In this document: positions 33,128-41,601 of the stretch, in pieces
Layout: the number at the start of each line of letters is the position of its first letter
How positions within the stretch are numbered: position 1 is the first letter of the stretch
Origin: CAUZIB01 sp963578805
GTDB lineage: Bacteria > Acidobacteriota > Vicinamibacteria > Vicinamibacterales > UBA8438
Reading direction: 5' to 3'
Length of the DNA stretch: 64,000 nucleotides
Assembly (NCBI GenBank): GCA_963578805.1
Contig: CAUZDY010000002.1
Coordinates: 1 to 64,000 of the forward strand
Translations under genes and position numbers: made by a program
Notes under the pieces: model-generated
Databases searched by the model: none
The model's input: the letters and a program-made list of their open reading frames with translations, nothing else
Told to the model about the DNA's origin: nothing

Positions 33128-33143
33128 TATTTGATATATCAAA
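33128..33143. promoter_or_regulatory. Palindromic operator candidate at the porin operon start
   Basis: TTTGATATATCAAA (33130-33143) is a perfect 14-bp palindrome just upstream of the porin ATG. Its TATTTGATAT core (33128-33137) is identical to 25371-25380 between feo and mntR, so the same regulator may act on both. Confidence 0.5.
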
Positions 33144-33152
33144 AATTATAGA

Positions 33153-33211
33153 ACGTAGAAGAGTCCTGATCAAGTGACAAACTATTGTTTAGGAGAGGTC
33201 AACTTCTACGT
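33153..33211 (+). ncRNA. Possible structured leader upstream of queD
   Basis: ACGTAGAAG (33153-33161) and CTTCTACGT (33203-33211) are a perfect 9-bp inverted repeat. Nested inside are TCCT/AGGA and AAAC-TATT-GTTT pairs, giving a three-tier hairpin of 59 nt, about 90 nt before the queD start. It also lies upstream of the porin gene on the other strand, so which gene it serves, if any, is open. Confidence 0.3.
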
Positions 33212-33300
33212 GTGCCCAACCCGGGCGGTCAGCGGAAACGTTCACGGAAACCGTCTCTTGACCCTCGCTCGAACCGTCAACTACCATCGACCTCTTGCCG

Positions 33301-33759
33301 ATGTACTCAGTCACGAAGCGCATCGACTTCTGCTACGGCCACCGCCTCTTAAACTACGATGGAGTCTGCAGACATCTCCACGGCCACAACGCAGTTGTCG
33401 AGATAGAGGTCCGCACGGCGTCGCTGGACGATCGTCACATGGTCTGTGACTTCGGCGACATTAAGCGAACTATCAAAGGGTGGATCGACCAGGAGATCGA
33501 CCACAAGATGATCCTGCGCCGTGACGACCCTCTGCTCGAACCGCTGCGGCAGCAGGGCGAGCCAGTCTTCGTCGTAGATGAAAACCCCACGGCCGAGCAC
33601 ATTGCGTTTTTGATCTTTGAGCGGACTCGACACGAACGATTCCAGGTCGTGCGGGTCACGGTGTGGGAGACCCCCACTTCATTCGCGACGTATGGCGAAG
33701 CCGCCGACACCCTTCCAAAACCGCCCGCCGCGACGACCCGGACGGCGAACGTCGTCTGA
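33301..33759 (+). CDS. queD: 6-carboxytetrahydropterin synthase QueD (PTPS family)
   Basis: 152 residues from ATG 33301 (MYSVTKRIDFCYGHRLL). Zinc ligands are His in YGHRL and the two His in HLHGHN; the catalytic Cys is in GVCRHLHGH. The later DFGDIKRTI, IDHKMIL and NPTAEHIAF segments are also typical. It converts dihydroneopterin triphosphate to 6-carboxytetrahydropterin for queuosine. The C-terminal 25 residues are an unusual Pro/Ala/Thr-rich extension. Human-type PTPS activity cannot be excluded from sequence alone. Confidence 0.9.
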   Translation: MYSVTKRIDFCYGHRLLNYDGVCRHLHGHNAVVEIEVRTASLDDRHMVCDFGDIKRTIKGWIDQEIDHKMILRRDDPLLEPLRQQGEPVFVVDENPTAEHIAFLIFERTRHERFQVVRVTVWETPTSFATYGEAADTLPKPPAATTRTANVV

Positions 33760-33791
33760 TCTCCGTCACGCGGGCACTGTTCCGTACCGCC

Positions 33792-34256
33792 TCATCGCAA
33801 CCGGGCACCCGAACCACGGGTCGTCGCGCGCGCAGACCAGTCCGGGTGCACCTGGATCTTCCGGCCCTTCAGCGGAAGGGCCACCAGGTGACGGTTTCGC
33901 TCCGACTTAAAGAACACTTGGTCGACTTTGGCCAACAGGCGAACCAGACCTCGTTCATCCGGAGCCGAAAGGATTATGACCCCGCTGCCGGCGGCGGGAG
34001 GAAACTGTCGATCGTCAAGAAAGTCGTCATCCAGGGTGACCAGCGTGCGCCGCAGTATCGATGCCGTGTGGTAGTGCTTGATGTCGCTAGCCCGTCGCAT
34101 TGTCTCGTCTTCAATAACTGCGAAGACATCCCAGGTGAGACGCCGGCGCATATGGTCCAAGATACCAGCTGGCACGTTGGCGTCAGCATAGACGCGGGGC
34201 TTCGACGTCAACTGCTCAACGTGCGACCCAAGCTCCGACGCTAATGTTCTCACCAC
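33792..34256 (-). CDS. PIN-like (DUF5615-type) protein
   Basis: 154 residues from a GTG placed directly after the stop of the upstream gene. After about 19 residues the sequence RVYADANVPAGILDHMRRRLTWDVFAV matches the start of PIN-like DUF5615/Mut7-C proteins, with acidic residues in YADAN, LVTLDDDFLDD and the segment GSGVIIL. Such proteins are putative RNases, some being toxin parts, but no antitoxin is seen here. Tandem placement after the DHS-like gene suggests co-expression. Confidence 0.75.
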   Translation of the reverse strand: MVRTLASELGSHVEQLTSKPRVYADANVPAGILDHMRRRLTWDVFAVIEDETMRRASDIKHYHTASILRRTLVTLDDDFLDDRQFPPAAGSGVIILSAPDERGLVRLLAKVDQVFFKSERNRHLVALPLKGRKIQVHPDWSARATTRGSGARLR

Positions 34257-35438
34257 CTACTCCTTACGGTCACTCTCTGGAAGGCGCGTCGACATCGAGT
34301 CTCGAGCCTGGCGCTTGAGCTCAAGCAAAAGGGTTGGGCGCTGGTGATACAGCGCCTTGCGCGTTCGGCGCCCAGGCTCGGAGCTTACGACGTACTCACA
34401 AAACAGCGGAAAGGCGATCGTAGTGTCGCAGTAGGCCACCACGGTGTCGGGCAACGCCCCAGGATTGACCTTTCCCCAACTAACCGCCTCGGAGGGCGTG
34501 GCGCCAGACAACCCACCCCAGACGACTTGGTCGGTCGTCATCTGAATGAAGTAGTCGTTCCCGCCCTTCTGGATACCGTAAACCTCCCACAGCGTCGGCT
34601 GTCCCTGAAGATAGAAGTTTTTTGGTGAACCGCCACCGAGAATGACACAGCCGTTCTTCTCGCCGGCCAGGATAATCGCACACACCTCATTCACGTCGAG
34701 GTTCGGATCGATCATGAGCCCGCTCTGGTTGATCAGCTCATGAAACGCCAGATTCATCCCGATCGAGCTGTCGCCAGGCGAAGAGGTGTAGAGAGGAACG
34801 CCTAGTGCGGCGGCCTTCGCAACGACCGAGTACTCTTCACAGCCCGGGTGTCTGGCTCTTAGGTCTTCACCAAGCCGATAGTGTAACTCCGCCGATGAGA
34901 CCGGTCCGTCGAGCTTCGCACGTACTAAGAAGTCCCGAAGGTAGGCGTCGGTCTCGAGAAGGACGTCGGCAGGAAACAGGACGTCATAGATCCGAATGAC
35001 CCCGTGATCGTAGAGCTCGACGTCATCGAGAAACGGCGAACCTCGACGCAACGTGAAGTTCAATGCATAGTGGAGATCGTGGTACAGGTTCGCGCCGGTG
35101 CTGATCACAAAGTCGACGAGGCCCCGCTCCATTAGCTCAATGACACAGCCACCAAGACCGGCCGGAGTCATCGCCCCGGCCACTGTCAACCCGATGGTGG
35201 TCTCGTGGGCTGAATCCAGCATCCCGTCGGTGAAGATGTGGCAGGCCTCAGACAATCGGGCCGCATTGAAGGCTTGAAAACCCTCATCTATAAGCGTGCG
35301 AACACCCGCCGCCCCTTTAGGCCGGTAGTAGCTGATCGGCCTGCCTCGGAGATAGTCCCGCTGCTGGCTTTGGCCGGGTCCCGTCGACCGGTGAGGCACG
35401 TGGGAAGTGTAAACCAACGGTCGAGAGTCGTTGGTCAT
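34257..35438 (-). CDS. Deoxyhypusine synthase-family protein
   Basis: About 393 residues from ATG 35438; an ATG at 35486 would add residues encoded by GAGTCG micro-repeats. NAD-binding and active-site features of deoxyhypusine synthase are visible: VDFVISTGANLYHDLHYALN, YTSSPGDSSIGMN, CVILGGGSPKNF, and the segment around the catalytic lysine WGGLSGATPSEAVSWGKVNP. Bacteria lack eIF5A, and bacterial members are thought to act on free polyamines or unknown substrates. The substrate here is unknown. The PIN-like gene follows directly. Confidence 0.88.
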   Translation of the reverse strand: MTNDSRPLVYTSHVPHRSTGPGQSQQRDYLRGRPISYYRPKGAAGVRTLIDEGFQAFNAARLSEACHIFTDGMLDSAHETTIGLTVAGAMTPAGLGGCVIELMERGLVDFVISTGANLYHDLHYALNFTLRRGSPFLDDVELYDHGVIRIYDVLFPADVLLETDAYLRDFLVRAKLDGPVSSAELHYRLGEDLRARHPGCEEYSVVAKAAALGVPLYTSSPGDSSIGMNLAFHELINQSGLMIDPNLDVNEVCAIILAGEKNGCVILGGGSPKNFYLQGQPTLWEVYGIQKGGNDYFIQMTTDQVVWGGLSGATPSEAVSWGKVNPGALPDTVVAYCDTTIAFPLFCEYVVSSEPGRRTRKALYHQRPTLLLELKRQARDSMSTRLPESDRKE

Positions 35439-35535
35439 AGATGGTCGAGAGTCGTCGACAAGCGGCAGGACCGCTGCGAAAGCCAACCCGGTTTTCGAAG
35501 TGTGGTTCGGCTCGAGTCCAGAGTCGACAGTCGGC
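35415..35535. repeat. GGTCGAGAGTCG-type micro-repeats upstream of the DHS-like gene
   Basis: GGTCGAGAGTCGT occurs at about 35419 and 35452, followed by related CGAGTCCAGAGTCGACAGTCG at about 35512-35532. They lie in and just before the longest reading of the gene and probably represent non-coding repeat. Confidence 0.5.
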
Positions 35536-35536
35536 T

Positions 35537-35770
35537 TTATTCAATCCAATCCGGTCGGCGGCCGCTGATAGCAGTCATGAACAGGGCCGCTCCGGTTCCA
35601 CCGAGGACTAGACCCAGACCATCCGACACCCAAGACTCCCACGAGAAGTCGAGCATGAGAAGACTGATAGAGAAGAGGAGGAGAACGGTCCCGACGACGC
35701 CCGCGGCGACGCGGGCCTGGGCCAGGCGTAGGAGCCTCCCGCGTGCGCGCCTGAGCGTCGGCGCCAGCAT
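35537..35770 (-). CDS. Small two-helix membrane protein
   Basis: 77 residues. A basic N-terminus (TLRRARGRLLRLAQARV) is followed by two hydrophobic helices (VVGTVLLLFSISLLML and GLGLVLGGTGAALFMTAI) and a short tail. Family not recognised. It begins 2 bp after the fabI stop on the same strand, so it is likely translated with fabI, but a link to fatty-acid synthesis is only positional. Confidence 0.65.
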   Translation of the reverse strand: MLAPTLRRARGRLLRLAQARVAAGVVGTVLLLFSISLLMLDFSWESWVSDGLGLVLGGTGAALFMTAISGRRPDWIE

Positions 35771-35772
35771 CG

Positions 35773-36549
35773 CTACATTCCGGTGATGTTGTAGCCTGCG
35801 TCGACCATCATCACTTCACCCGTCACGCCGCGGCTGGATGGTCCGAGGAGAAAAACCGCGGCGCTCGCCACCTCGGTTGCGTCAACCGTCCGGCCCAACG
35901 GAGCAAGGTCCCGGTAGTGCTGGAGGATCTGCGTGAACCCACCGATGCCGGAAGCCGCCAGCGTCTTAATCGGTCCGGCCGATACAGTATTGGTCCTAAT
36001 GTTCGACGGTCCCAAATCGCTCGCGAGGTATCGCACCGTCGCTTCCAGCGCGGCTTTTGCCACACCCATGACGTTGTAGTTCGGGAACACACGCTGGCTT
36101 CCCAAGTAGGTTAGGGTGACGATACTTCCGCCACCGCGACGTTCCATGAGCGGTTTGGCGCCGCGAGCCAGCGCGACCAGCGAGTAGGCACTGACGTTGA
36201 GCGCTTGGAGAAAGTCGGGGCGAGTCGTCTGGACGAACGGATTGGAAAGCGACTCGCGTGACGCGAAAGCAACACTGTGAACGAGAAAGTCCAAGCCTCC
36301 GTGTTCGGTCTCGACCGCCTGATAGAGGGCCTCGATTTCGTCGTCCCTGGCCACATCACAGGGTACGAGTTGAGCCGGATGGCTCAGTGTCTTGGCGAGT
36401 TCTGTCGCGTTCTTGGCAAACCGCTCGTTGGCATAGCTGAGCGTTAGTTTGGCCCCAGCCTCGTCCGCAGCCTTTGCTATCACCCAGGCAAGCGAACGCT
36501 TGTTGGCAACGCCAACGATCAGACCATTGGTTCCAGTCAGGTCACCCAT
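35773..36549 (-). CDS. fabI: Enoyl-[acyl-carrier-protein] reductase FabI
   Basis: 258 residues of the FabI short-chain dehydrogenase type. It has the GVANKRSLAWVIAKAADEAGA nucleotide loop, a catalytic YxxxxxxK arrangement (YNVMGVAKA), VTLTYLGSQRV and the late segment RTNTVSAGPIKTLAASGI. It reduces trans-2-enoyl-ACP in the last step of the fatty-acid elongation cycle using NADH. It stands apart from other fab genes here. Confidence 0.95.
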   Translation of the reverse strand: MGDLTGTNGLIVGVANKRSLAWVIAKAADEAGAKLTLSYANERFAKNATELAKTLSHPAQLVPCDVARDDEIEALYQAVETEHGGLDFLVHSVAFASRESLSNPFVQTTRPDFLQALNVSAYSLVALARGAKPLMERRGGGSIVTLTYLGSQRVFPNYNVMGVAKAALEATVRYLASDLGPSNIRTNTVSAGPIKTLAASGIGGFTQILQHYRDLAPLGRTVDATEVASAAVFLLGPSSRGVTGEVMMVDAGYNITGM

Positions 36550-36573
36550 TGCAATGGCTCTGGCCGTCCAAAG

Positions 36574-37053
36574 TCAGCGAGATCGACCCTTGTCGCGACG
36601 TGATGACGGCGCGCGATTGCCGGAACCCTGACCGCTCTGCCCAGAGTTATCCGAACGCGGCGACCGCTTCTTATCACCCGATCCGCCGGCCTTCATCGAT
36701 GCCTTCTGGGATCGACTCCAGCGATCACGAGACCTCTTTTGCTTGTTGGGCTGTCCAGAATCGCGGACAAAACGTCCGTTTCGGTTCGGGCTCCGACCGG
36801 GAGGCGATTCACCTCGCTCCTGTTGGTGCATCGTAAACACCGGTGGCTGCCGTGGGGCGGGCGGTGTTCCCTCAGGGTGTTTGAGCGTCGCACGAATAAG
36901 CGCACGGCGAACCGGCCCCTCATCGCGGTCTTCCGATATCTCAGACACCTCTGAAGACTCGTTGTCTTCCGGCTCGCCCGGGTCCGCCTCTTCTGGCGGT
37001 TGGATTACCGGATTTTGCTCACTCATCGGATCGGTTCGATCCTGTTCACTCAC
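36574..37053 (-). CDS. Disordered charged protein, unknown function
   Basis: 159 residues: an acidic first third (EEADPGEPEDNESSEVSEISEDRDE), then a Pro-rich stretch, then a strongly basic Ser/Arg/Lys/Gly-rich tail (about residues 90-159). No fold, signal or helix is evident. The polarity, acidic then basic, resembles small nucleic-acid-associated proteins. It precedes fabI on the same strand by 24 bp. The 193 bp upstream (37054-37246) show no gene. Confidence 0.55.
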   Translation of the reverse strand: MSEQDRTDPMSEQNPVIQPPEEADPGEPEDNESSEVSEISEDRDEGPVRRALIRATLKHPEGTPPAPRQPPVFTMHQQERGESPPGRSPNRNGRFVRDSGQPNKQKRSRDRWSRSQKASMKAGGSGDKKRSPRSDNSGQSGQGSGNRAPSSRRDKGRSR

Positions 37054-37246
37054 ACTGAAGCCTAAACTGAGTGCGCTGGCACGACCGTTCCTACATGTTA
37101 TCCGGTGCGTCGTGCCTGACGTTGCTACGGCTTCCCGATGGCGGGAGGCTAATATGGGACGTAAGCGCGCAGGAATTCAAAGTCTAGCAGAGGGCCAGAG
37201 CCGAGGCAAACGGCCAAAAATTCTTCCGAAGCGCCTCCCGCCCGGT

Positions 37247-38668
37247 TTACGGGTCGACGTCACGGCGCTCGTCCTTCTGGCCAACCTGCCGTCGGACCCA
37301 AACCCGGTGCTCAGTAAGAGCCGCGGTCACGGCATCTGGATTCGTAGACTGGGGCGTCCTCCGTGCTTCAATCGAACCACGCCCAGTGATTTTGGTTGCA
37401 ATGTCCTCGGCGAACAGCTCGTGATAGGCCTGCCACTCGTTTACGGTCAACGTCTCGAAGTCACGCCCGAGTTCGAGCAGGTCCCGGACGATACCCCCGA
37501 CAACCTCATGCGCCCGTCGAAAAGGCAGACCACGGTTGACCAAATAGTCAGCGACGTCCGTCGCGAGTAGCATGCCGCTGGCTGCTGCCTCACTGCGATC
37601 CCCGCGCAGCTCAAGCGTGTCAACGATGGTTGTGGTGGCCCGGAGACAACCCAACACCGTTCGCTCTGCGTCGAAAAGCGCCTCCTTGTCTTCCTGAAGA
37701 TCCTTGTTATAGCCGCTCGGGAGACCCTTCATCGTAGTGAGCAATCCGAGGTGATGACCCAGCACACGACCGACCTTCCCCCGCACCAATTCGAGCGGGT
37801 CGGGGTTCTTCTTCTGGGGCATTAGGCTGCTACCGGTCGACACAACATCGGCCAGCTCGAAATACCCGAACTCCTCCCCGGTGAAGATGATCAAGTCCTC
37901 GGCCAACCGACTGAGGTGCACCATAATCAGAGCGCACGCGTGTAGAGTCGACGACACGAAATCTCGGTCGGCAGCAGCATCGACACTGTTGGTAACAACT
38001 CGCGAGAAGCCCAGTCGCTCGGCAAGTGCGGCGAGGTCGACAGCATAACTCGTCCCGGCCACTGCGCCCGAACCCAGTGGGAGCGCATCCGCATCCTGTC
38101 GAGCACCGTCCAGACGAGCGTGGTCCCGCCGCAGGGCCGCGGTATGGGCGAGAAAAAAATGAGAAACGAGCATCGGCTGCGCTCGCCGTAAATGAGTGTA
38201 AGCAGGCATGAGTGCGTGTCCAGCGCCTTCCGCCTGATCAGCAAGGGCCGACACCAATTCCGCTACCTGCTGCTGCATGAGCAGAAGGCGGCGGCGCACG
38301 TACAGTCGCAAGTCGAGCGAGACCTGCTCGTTGCGCGACCGTCCCGTGTGCAGGCGCCGTCCGACGTCCCCAACGCGCTCGATCAACTGCCGCTCGACGA
38401 ACGCGTGCACGTCCTCGTCGTCACCAGTCAGAAAATCGGCATCCTGGCGACCGAGATCCAGGATTTCGTCCAGGGCATGGTGGATCGTGACCGCGTCGTC
38501 CCTCGTCAAGACGCCAGCGTTGGCCAGTGCCTCGACCCAGGCGAGGCTACCTTCGACGTCATCCTCGAATAGCCGACGGTCGAACGCAAACGACGCCTGG
38601 AACTGGAAGACATCCGCGTCAGGAACCTCTGCGAATCGACCCGACCAGAGATGGGGCTTATCGGTCAT
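37247..38668 (-). CDS. argH: Argininosuccinate lyase
   Basis: 473 residues of the fumarase/aspartase superfamily. Motifs are LWSGRFAEVPD at the start, HTGRSRNEQVSLDLRL, the central TSYAVDLAALAERLGF region and the signature GSSLMPQKKNPDPLELVRGK. It splits argininosuccinate to arginine and fumarate, the last arginine step. Its start overlaps the argG stop by 4 bp. A Gly/Arg-rich end with TEHRVWVRRQVGQ is slightly longer than usual. argG-argH run divergent from the other arg genes. Confidence 0.96.
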   Translation of the reverse strand: MTDKPHLWSGRFAEVPDADVFQFQASFAFDRRLFEDDVEGSLAWVEALANAGVLTRDDAVTIHHALDEILDLGRQDADFLTGDDEDVHAFVERQLIERVGDVGRRLHTGRSRNEQVSLDLRLYVRRRLLLMQQQVAELVSALADQAEGAGHALMPAYTHLRRAQPMLVSHFFLAHTAALRRDHARLDGARQDADALPLGSGAVAGTSYAVDLAALAERLGFSRVVTNSVDAAADRDFVSSTLHACALIMVHLSRLAEDLIIFTGEEFGYFELADVVSTGSSLMPQKKNPDPLELVRGKVGRVLGHHLGLLTTMKGLPSGYNKDLQEDKEALFDAERTVLGCLRATTTIVDTLELRGDRSEAAASGMLLATDVADYLVNRGLPFRRAHEVVGGIVRDLLELGRDFETLTVNEWQAYHELFAEDIATKITGRGSIEARRTPQSTNPDAVTAALTEHRVWVRRQVGQKDERRDVDP

Positions 38669-39915
38669 CGCTCTCGCGACTCGCCCGAGTCTGACAGTGA
38701 CGTCTCTGCGACCTGGGGTGCGCCTGATGTGGGGTTCCGTCGGGCGGCAGTTTCAACCGGAAGTCCCCAAAGCTTGATAAATCCCTCCGCAGCCGCGTGG
38801 TCGAACGAGTCACCCTCGTCGTAGGTGGCCAACGATGTGTCATAGAGCGCGTAGTCGGATCTTCGCCCGACGACACAGCAGTTGCCCCGATACAGCTTGA
38901 GGCGCGCCGTCCCGGTGACCCACCGCTGCACGTTGGCGACGAATGCATCGATGGCTTCGCGGATCGGCGTGAACCACAGACCGTTGTAGACAAGGTCTGC
39001 GTAGGTCACCGAAAGGTGGGTCTTCAATCGTTCGAGATCTTTCGGGGTCACCAGCGCTTCCAGCTCGCGGTGAGCTGCGTGCAGGACGGTGGCCGCAGGC
39101 GCCTCGTAGATTTCCCTGGATTTGATACCAACCAGGCGGTTTTCGACCATGTCGATACGCCCAACACCGTGAGCGCCGGCGATCGTTTCCAGAGAGTTCA
39201 CCAGTTCAGTCAGCGGCATAGCCACACCGTTCACCGTTGTGGGCACACCGGCCTCAAAGTCGATTTCGACATAGGCAGGAACATCCGGACACTGGGTCGG
39301 GGACTTGGTGAGGGTATAGATATCCTCCGGCGGCTCGGTCCACGGGTCTTCGAGCACGCCACACTCGATCGATCGCCCCCACAGGTTGGAATCGGTGCTG
39401 TAAGGGCTTTCGACCGTCGTGGGCACCTGGATCTCATGCTCTCGCGCATACTCGATCTCATCGGGGCGCGTCATACCCCACTCACGCGCCGGCGCTACGA
39501 CGCCTATCGTCGGATCGAGTGCCCGCGCTGAAACATCCATCCGCACCTGGTCGTTGCCCTTGCCAGTGCACCCGTGGGCGATCATGCTGGCGCCCTCGAA
39601 ATGCGCCACCTCCACGAGCTTCTTGGCGATCAGTGGCCTACCGAGCGCGGTCGCCATCGGATACTTCCCCTCGTATAGAGCCCCGGCTTGCAACGCAGGC
39701 AAGATGTAGTCCCGCGCAAACTCCTCCCGTACGTCGACGACGTGAGCCCGAATCGCCCCAACCGCCAGCGCCCGCTCGCGAATATCATCAAGCTCCCTGC
39801 CCTGACCAAGGTCCATCGTCACAGCCACGATTTCGGCATCGTATTTGTCGGCGAGCCATTTCACCGCGATGGATGTGTCCAAACCACCCGAGTACGCCAA
39901 GACGATTCGTTCCAT
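38665..39915 (-). CDS. argG: Argininosuccinate synthase
   Basis: 416 residues from ATG 39915 (MERIVLAYSGGLDTSIAVKWL); an upstream start at 39936 adds seven non-conserved residues. The PP-loop AYSGGLDTS binds ATP. YPMATALGRPLIAKKLVEVA, AHGCTGKGNDQVR and DSNLWGRSIECG follow in family order. It joins citrulline and aspartate. It is translated upstream of argH with a 4-bp overlap. argR lies 48 bp upstream on the same strand and may share the transcript. Confidence 0.97.
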   Translation of the reverse strand: MERIVLAYSGGLDTSIAVKWLADKYDAEIVAVTMDLGQGRELDDIRERALAVGAIRAHVVDVREEFARDYILPALQAGALYEGKYPMATALGRPLIAKKLVEVAHFEGASMIAHGCTGKGNDQVRMDVSARALDPTIGVVAPAREWGMTRPDEIEYAREHEIQVPTTVESPYSTDSNLWGRSIECGVLEDPWTEPPEDIYTLTKSPTQCPDVPAYVEIDFEAGVPTTVNGVAMPLTELVNSLETIAGAHGVGRIDMVENRLVGIKSREIYEAPAATVLHAAHRELEALVTPKDLERLKTHLSVTYADLVYNGLWFTPIREAIDAFVANVQRWVTGTARLKLYRGNCCVVGRRSDYALYDTSLATYDEGDSFDHAAAEGFIKLWGLPVETAARRNPTSGAPQVAETSLSDSGESRER

Positions 39916-39963
39916 GAAAACTTTTCTCCCTTCCACCCCTCAGCGTCGACCTTGATACCGCTC

Positions 39964-40416
39964 CTACCCTCGAGCCCACCCTTCGAAGAGTCTTGTAACT
40001 TCTCGGCCGGCGCGCGCATGGCGGGTAATTACGAAAATGGTGTCGTCGCCCGCCACCGTTCCGACCACCTCTCTGATTCGCGCACGGTCAATCGCCAACG
40101 CTAACGGTTGGGCTAATCCGGCATCGGTACGGAGCACCAATAGCTGTTGCACCTGATCTACGCTACGCATGTAGTCGACAACGGCCCGCCGCACAGCGGC
40201 GTCGGTACTCGCCCGACTGCCGATCGACTCGCCAACCCTCTGATACGCTCCGTCGGCGGCTTGCTTAACCAGTCGAAGCTCTTTGATATCTCGCGAGATC
40301 GTGGCCTGGGTCGCGTTGAACCCCCTGACCCTGAGCCGCCGCCGTAACTCGTCTTGACTGCCGATCGACTCGCGAGTCACAAGATCAAGAATCGCCGACT
40401 GCCTATAGTGTTTCAT
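39964..40416 (-). CDS. argR: Arginine repressor ArgR
   Basis: 150 residues. An N-terminal winged helix (AILDLVTRESIGSQDELRRRLRVRGFNATQATISRDIKEL) is joined to a C-terminal oligomerisation domain with LVLRTDAGLAQPLALAID and EVVGTVAGDDTIFVITR, where the GDDT loop binds arginine. It should repress the arg genes when arginine is high. It lies between argG and the divergent argC, next to two ARG-box-like sites, so it probably controls itself as well. Confidence 0.96.
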   Translation of the reverse strand: MKHYRQSAILDLVTRESIGSQDELRRRLRVRGFNATQATISRDIKELRLVKQAADGAYQRVGESIGSRASTDAAVRRAVVDYMRSVDQVQQLLVLRTDAGLAQPLALAIDRARIREVVGTVAGDDTIFVITRHARAGREVTRLFEGWARG

Positions 40417-40418
40417 TT

Positions 40419-40446
40419 TTTATTCGCTATAGTGAATTATTATACA
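40419..40446. promoter_or_regulatory. ARG-box candidate adjoining argR
   Basis: ATTCGCTATAGTGAAT is an inverted repeat with one mismatch, and TGAATTATTATACA (40433-40446) resembles the TGAATAAATATTCA consensus of ArgR boxes. The site starts a few bases upstream of the argR start codon. Confidence 0.55.
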
Positions 40447-40538
40447 TATGCTAAACATTGAACGCAATGCAGTTCCATGCCTATTAAAACCTACTTAAGA
40501 GACAGTAGCCCTCGTTTTAGCTTGACCTAAGAGCTTTC

Positions 40539-40556
40539 GTATTGTATAAAAAATAC
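40539..40556. promoter_or_regulatory. ARG-box candidate upstream of argC
   Basis: An 18-bp site with GTATT and AATAC as inverted ends around an AT-rich core, the usual size of an ArgR box, 36 bp before the argC start. Confidence 0.5.
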
Positions 40557-40591
40557 TTGTATCGCATAAATATCCATTTCCAGGATCTCGC

Positions 40592-41578
40592 GTGAGGCTC
40601 CGAATCGGAGTGGTGGGCGCCACGGGATATGGAGGACAGGAGCTCATTCGGCTCCTGGCCCGTCATTCCCGTGCCGAGGTTGCCGTAGCTATGACGTCAC
40701 GCGTGGGCGATGAAACGCGGACGTTGCCAGGCCTTACCCACATTTGGGACGGAGACCTGACCGCGTTCTCACTTGAGCGTCTCGCCTCAGATACCGATGT
40801 GGTCTTTCTCGCACTTCCTCACACCGCCAGCGCGGGGCTCGCCGGCGATCTACTGTCGCGGGGTCGGCGAGTGTTTGACCTTTCCGGGGCGTTTAGGCTT
40901 CGCGATGTTGAGAATCGAAGGCATTGGTATCCGGAGACGCCGCAGCTCGAATCCTTGGCGGTATACGGCCTGACCGAGCGGCGGAGAGAGGCGCTCCGCG
41001 ACGCGCGATTCGTCACGTGCCCTGGTTGTTATCCCACCGCTGCGTTGCTCGCACTCGAACCGTTGGTGGAGGCCGGTCTCCTGGTGGGCGATGTCACCAT
41101 CGACGCGAAATCTGGGATTTCGGGTGCGGGTCAAAAGCCAAGCCGCCGCACGCACTTTTCGGAATGCCATGGGAACGTGGTCGCGTACGGCATCTTTGCT
41201 CATCGGCACGGAGCCGAAATTGAGCAGGAGCTGGCCCGTCCGGTGACGTTTGTGCCGCATCTCGTCCCTCTGGATCGAGGGATTCTTGAGACGATCTACA
41301 CACGAGTCGAGCCCACAACGTCGGAGGCGACGATTGCAGCCGTCTTTGAACAGGCCTATGCGCATGCGCCGTTCGTCCGGTTGCGAGGTCAGACAAACCC
41401 AGAAATTTCACATGTCGTCCACACGAACTACTGCGACATCGGGTGGACGCTCGACGCGGCGAGTGGACGCCTCGTCGTAGTCTCATGCTTGGACAATCTC
41501 GTCAAGGGTGCGGCCGGACAGGCACTGCAAAATCTGAACGTTGTATTCGGGTTTGACGAGACCGACGGGCTGAAATAG
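40592..41578 (+). CDS. argC: N-acetyl-gamma-glutamyl-phosphate reductase
   Basis: 328 residues from a GTG. The dinucleotide loop GVVGATGYGGQELIRLL, the active-site Cys in VTCPGCYPTAALLAL, SGISGAGQKPSR and the C-terminal VVVSCLDNLVKGAAGQALQNLN match ArgC. It reduces acetylglutamyl phosphate to the semialdehyde with NADPH. First gene of the plus-strand arginine operon. Confidence 0.96.
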   Translation: MRLRIGVVGATGYGGQELIRLLARHSRAEVAVAMTSRVGDETRTLPGLTHIWDGDLTAFSLERLASDTDVVFLALPHTASAGLAGDLLSRGRRVFDLSGAFRLRDVENRRHWYPETPQLESLAVYGLTERRREALRDARFVTCPGCYPTAALLALEPLVEAGLLVGDVTIDAKSGISGAGQKPSRRTHFSECHGNVVAYGIFAHRHGAEIEQELARPVTFVPHLVPLDRGILETIYTRVEPTTSEATIAAVFEQAYAHAPFVRLRGQTNPEISHVVHTNYCDIGWTLDAASGRLVVVSCLDNLVKGAAGQALQNLNVVFGFDETDGLK

Positions 41579-41601
41579 CCCCTCGACTGGGAGCACGCTC
41601 C

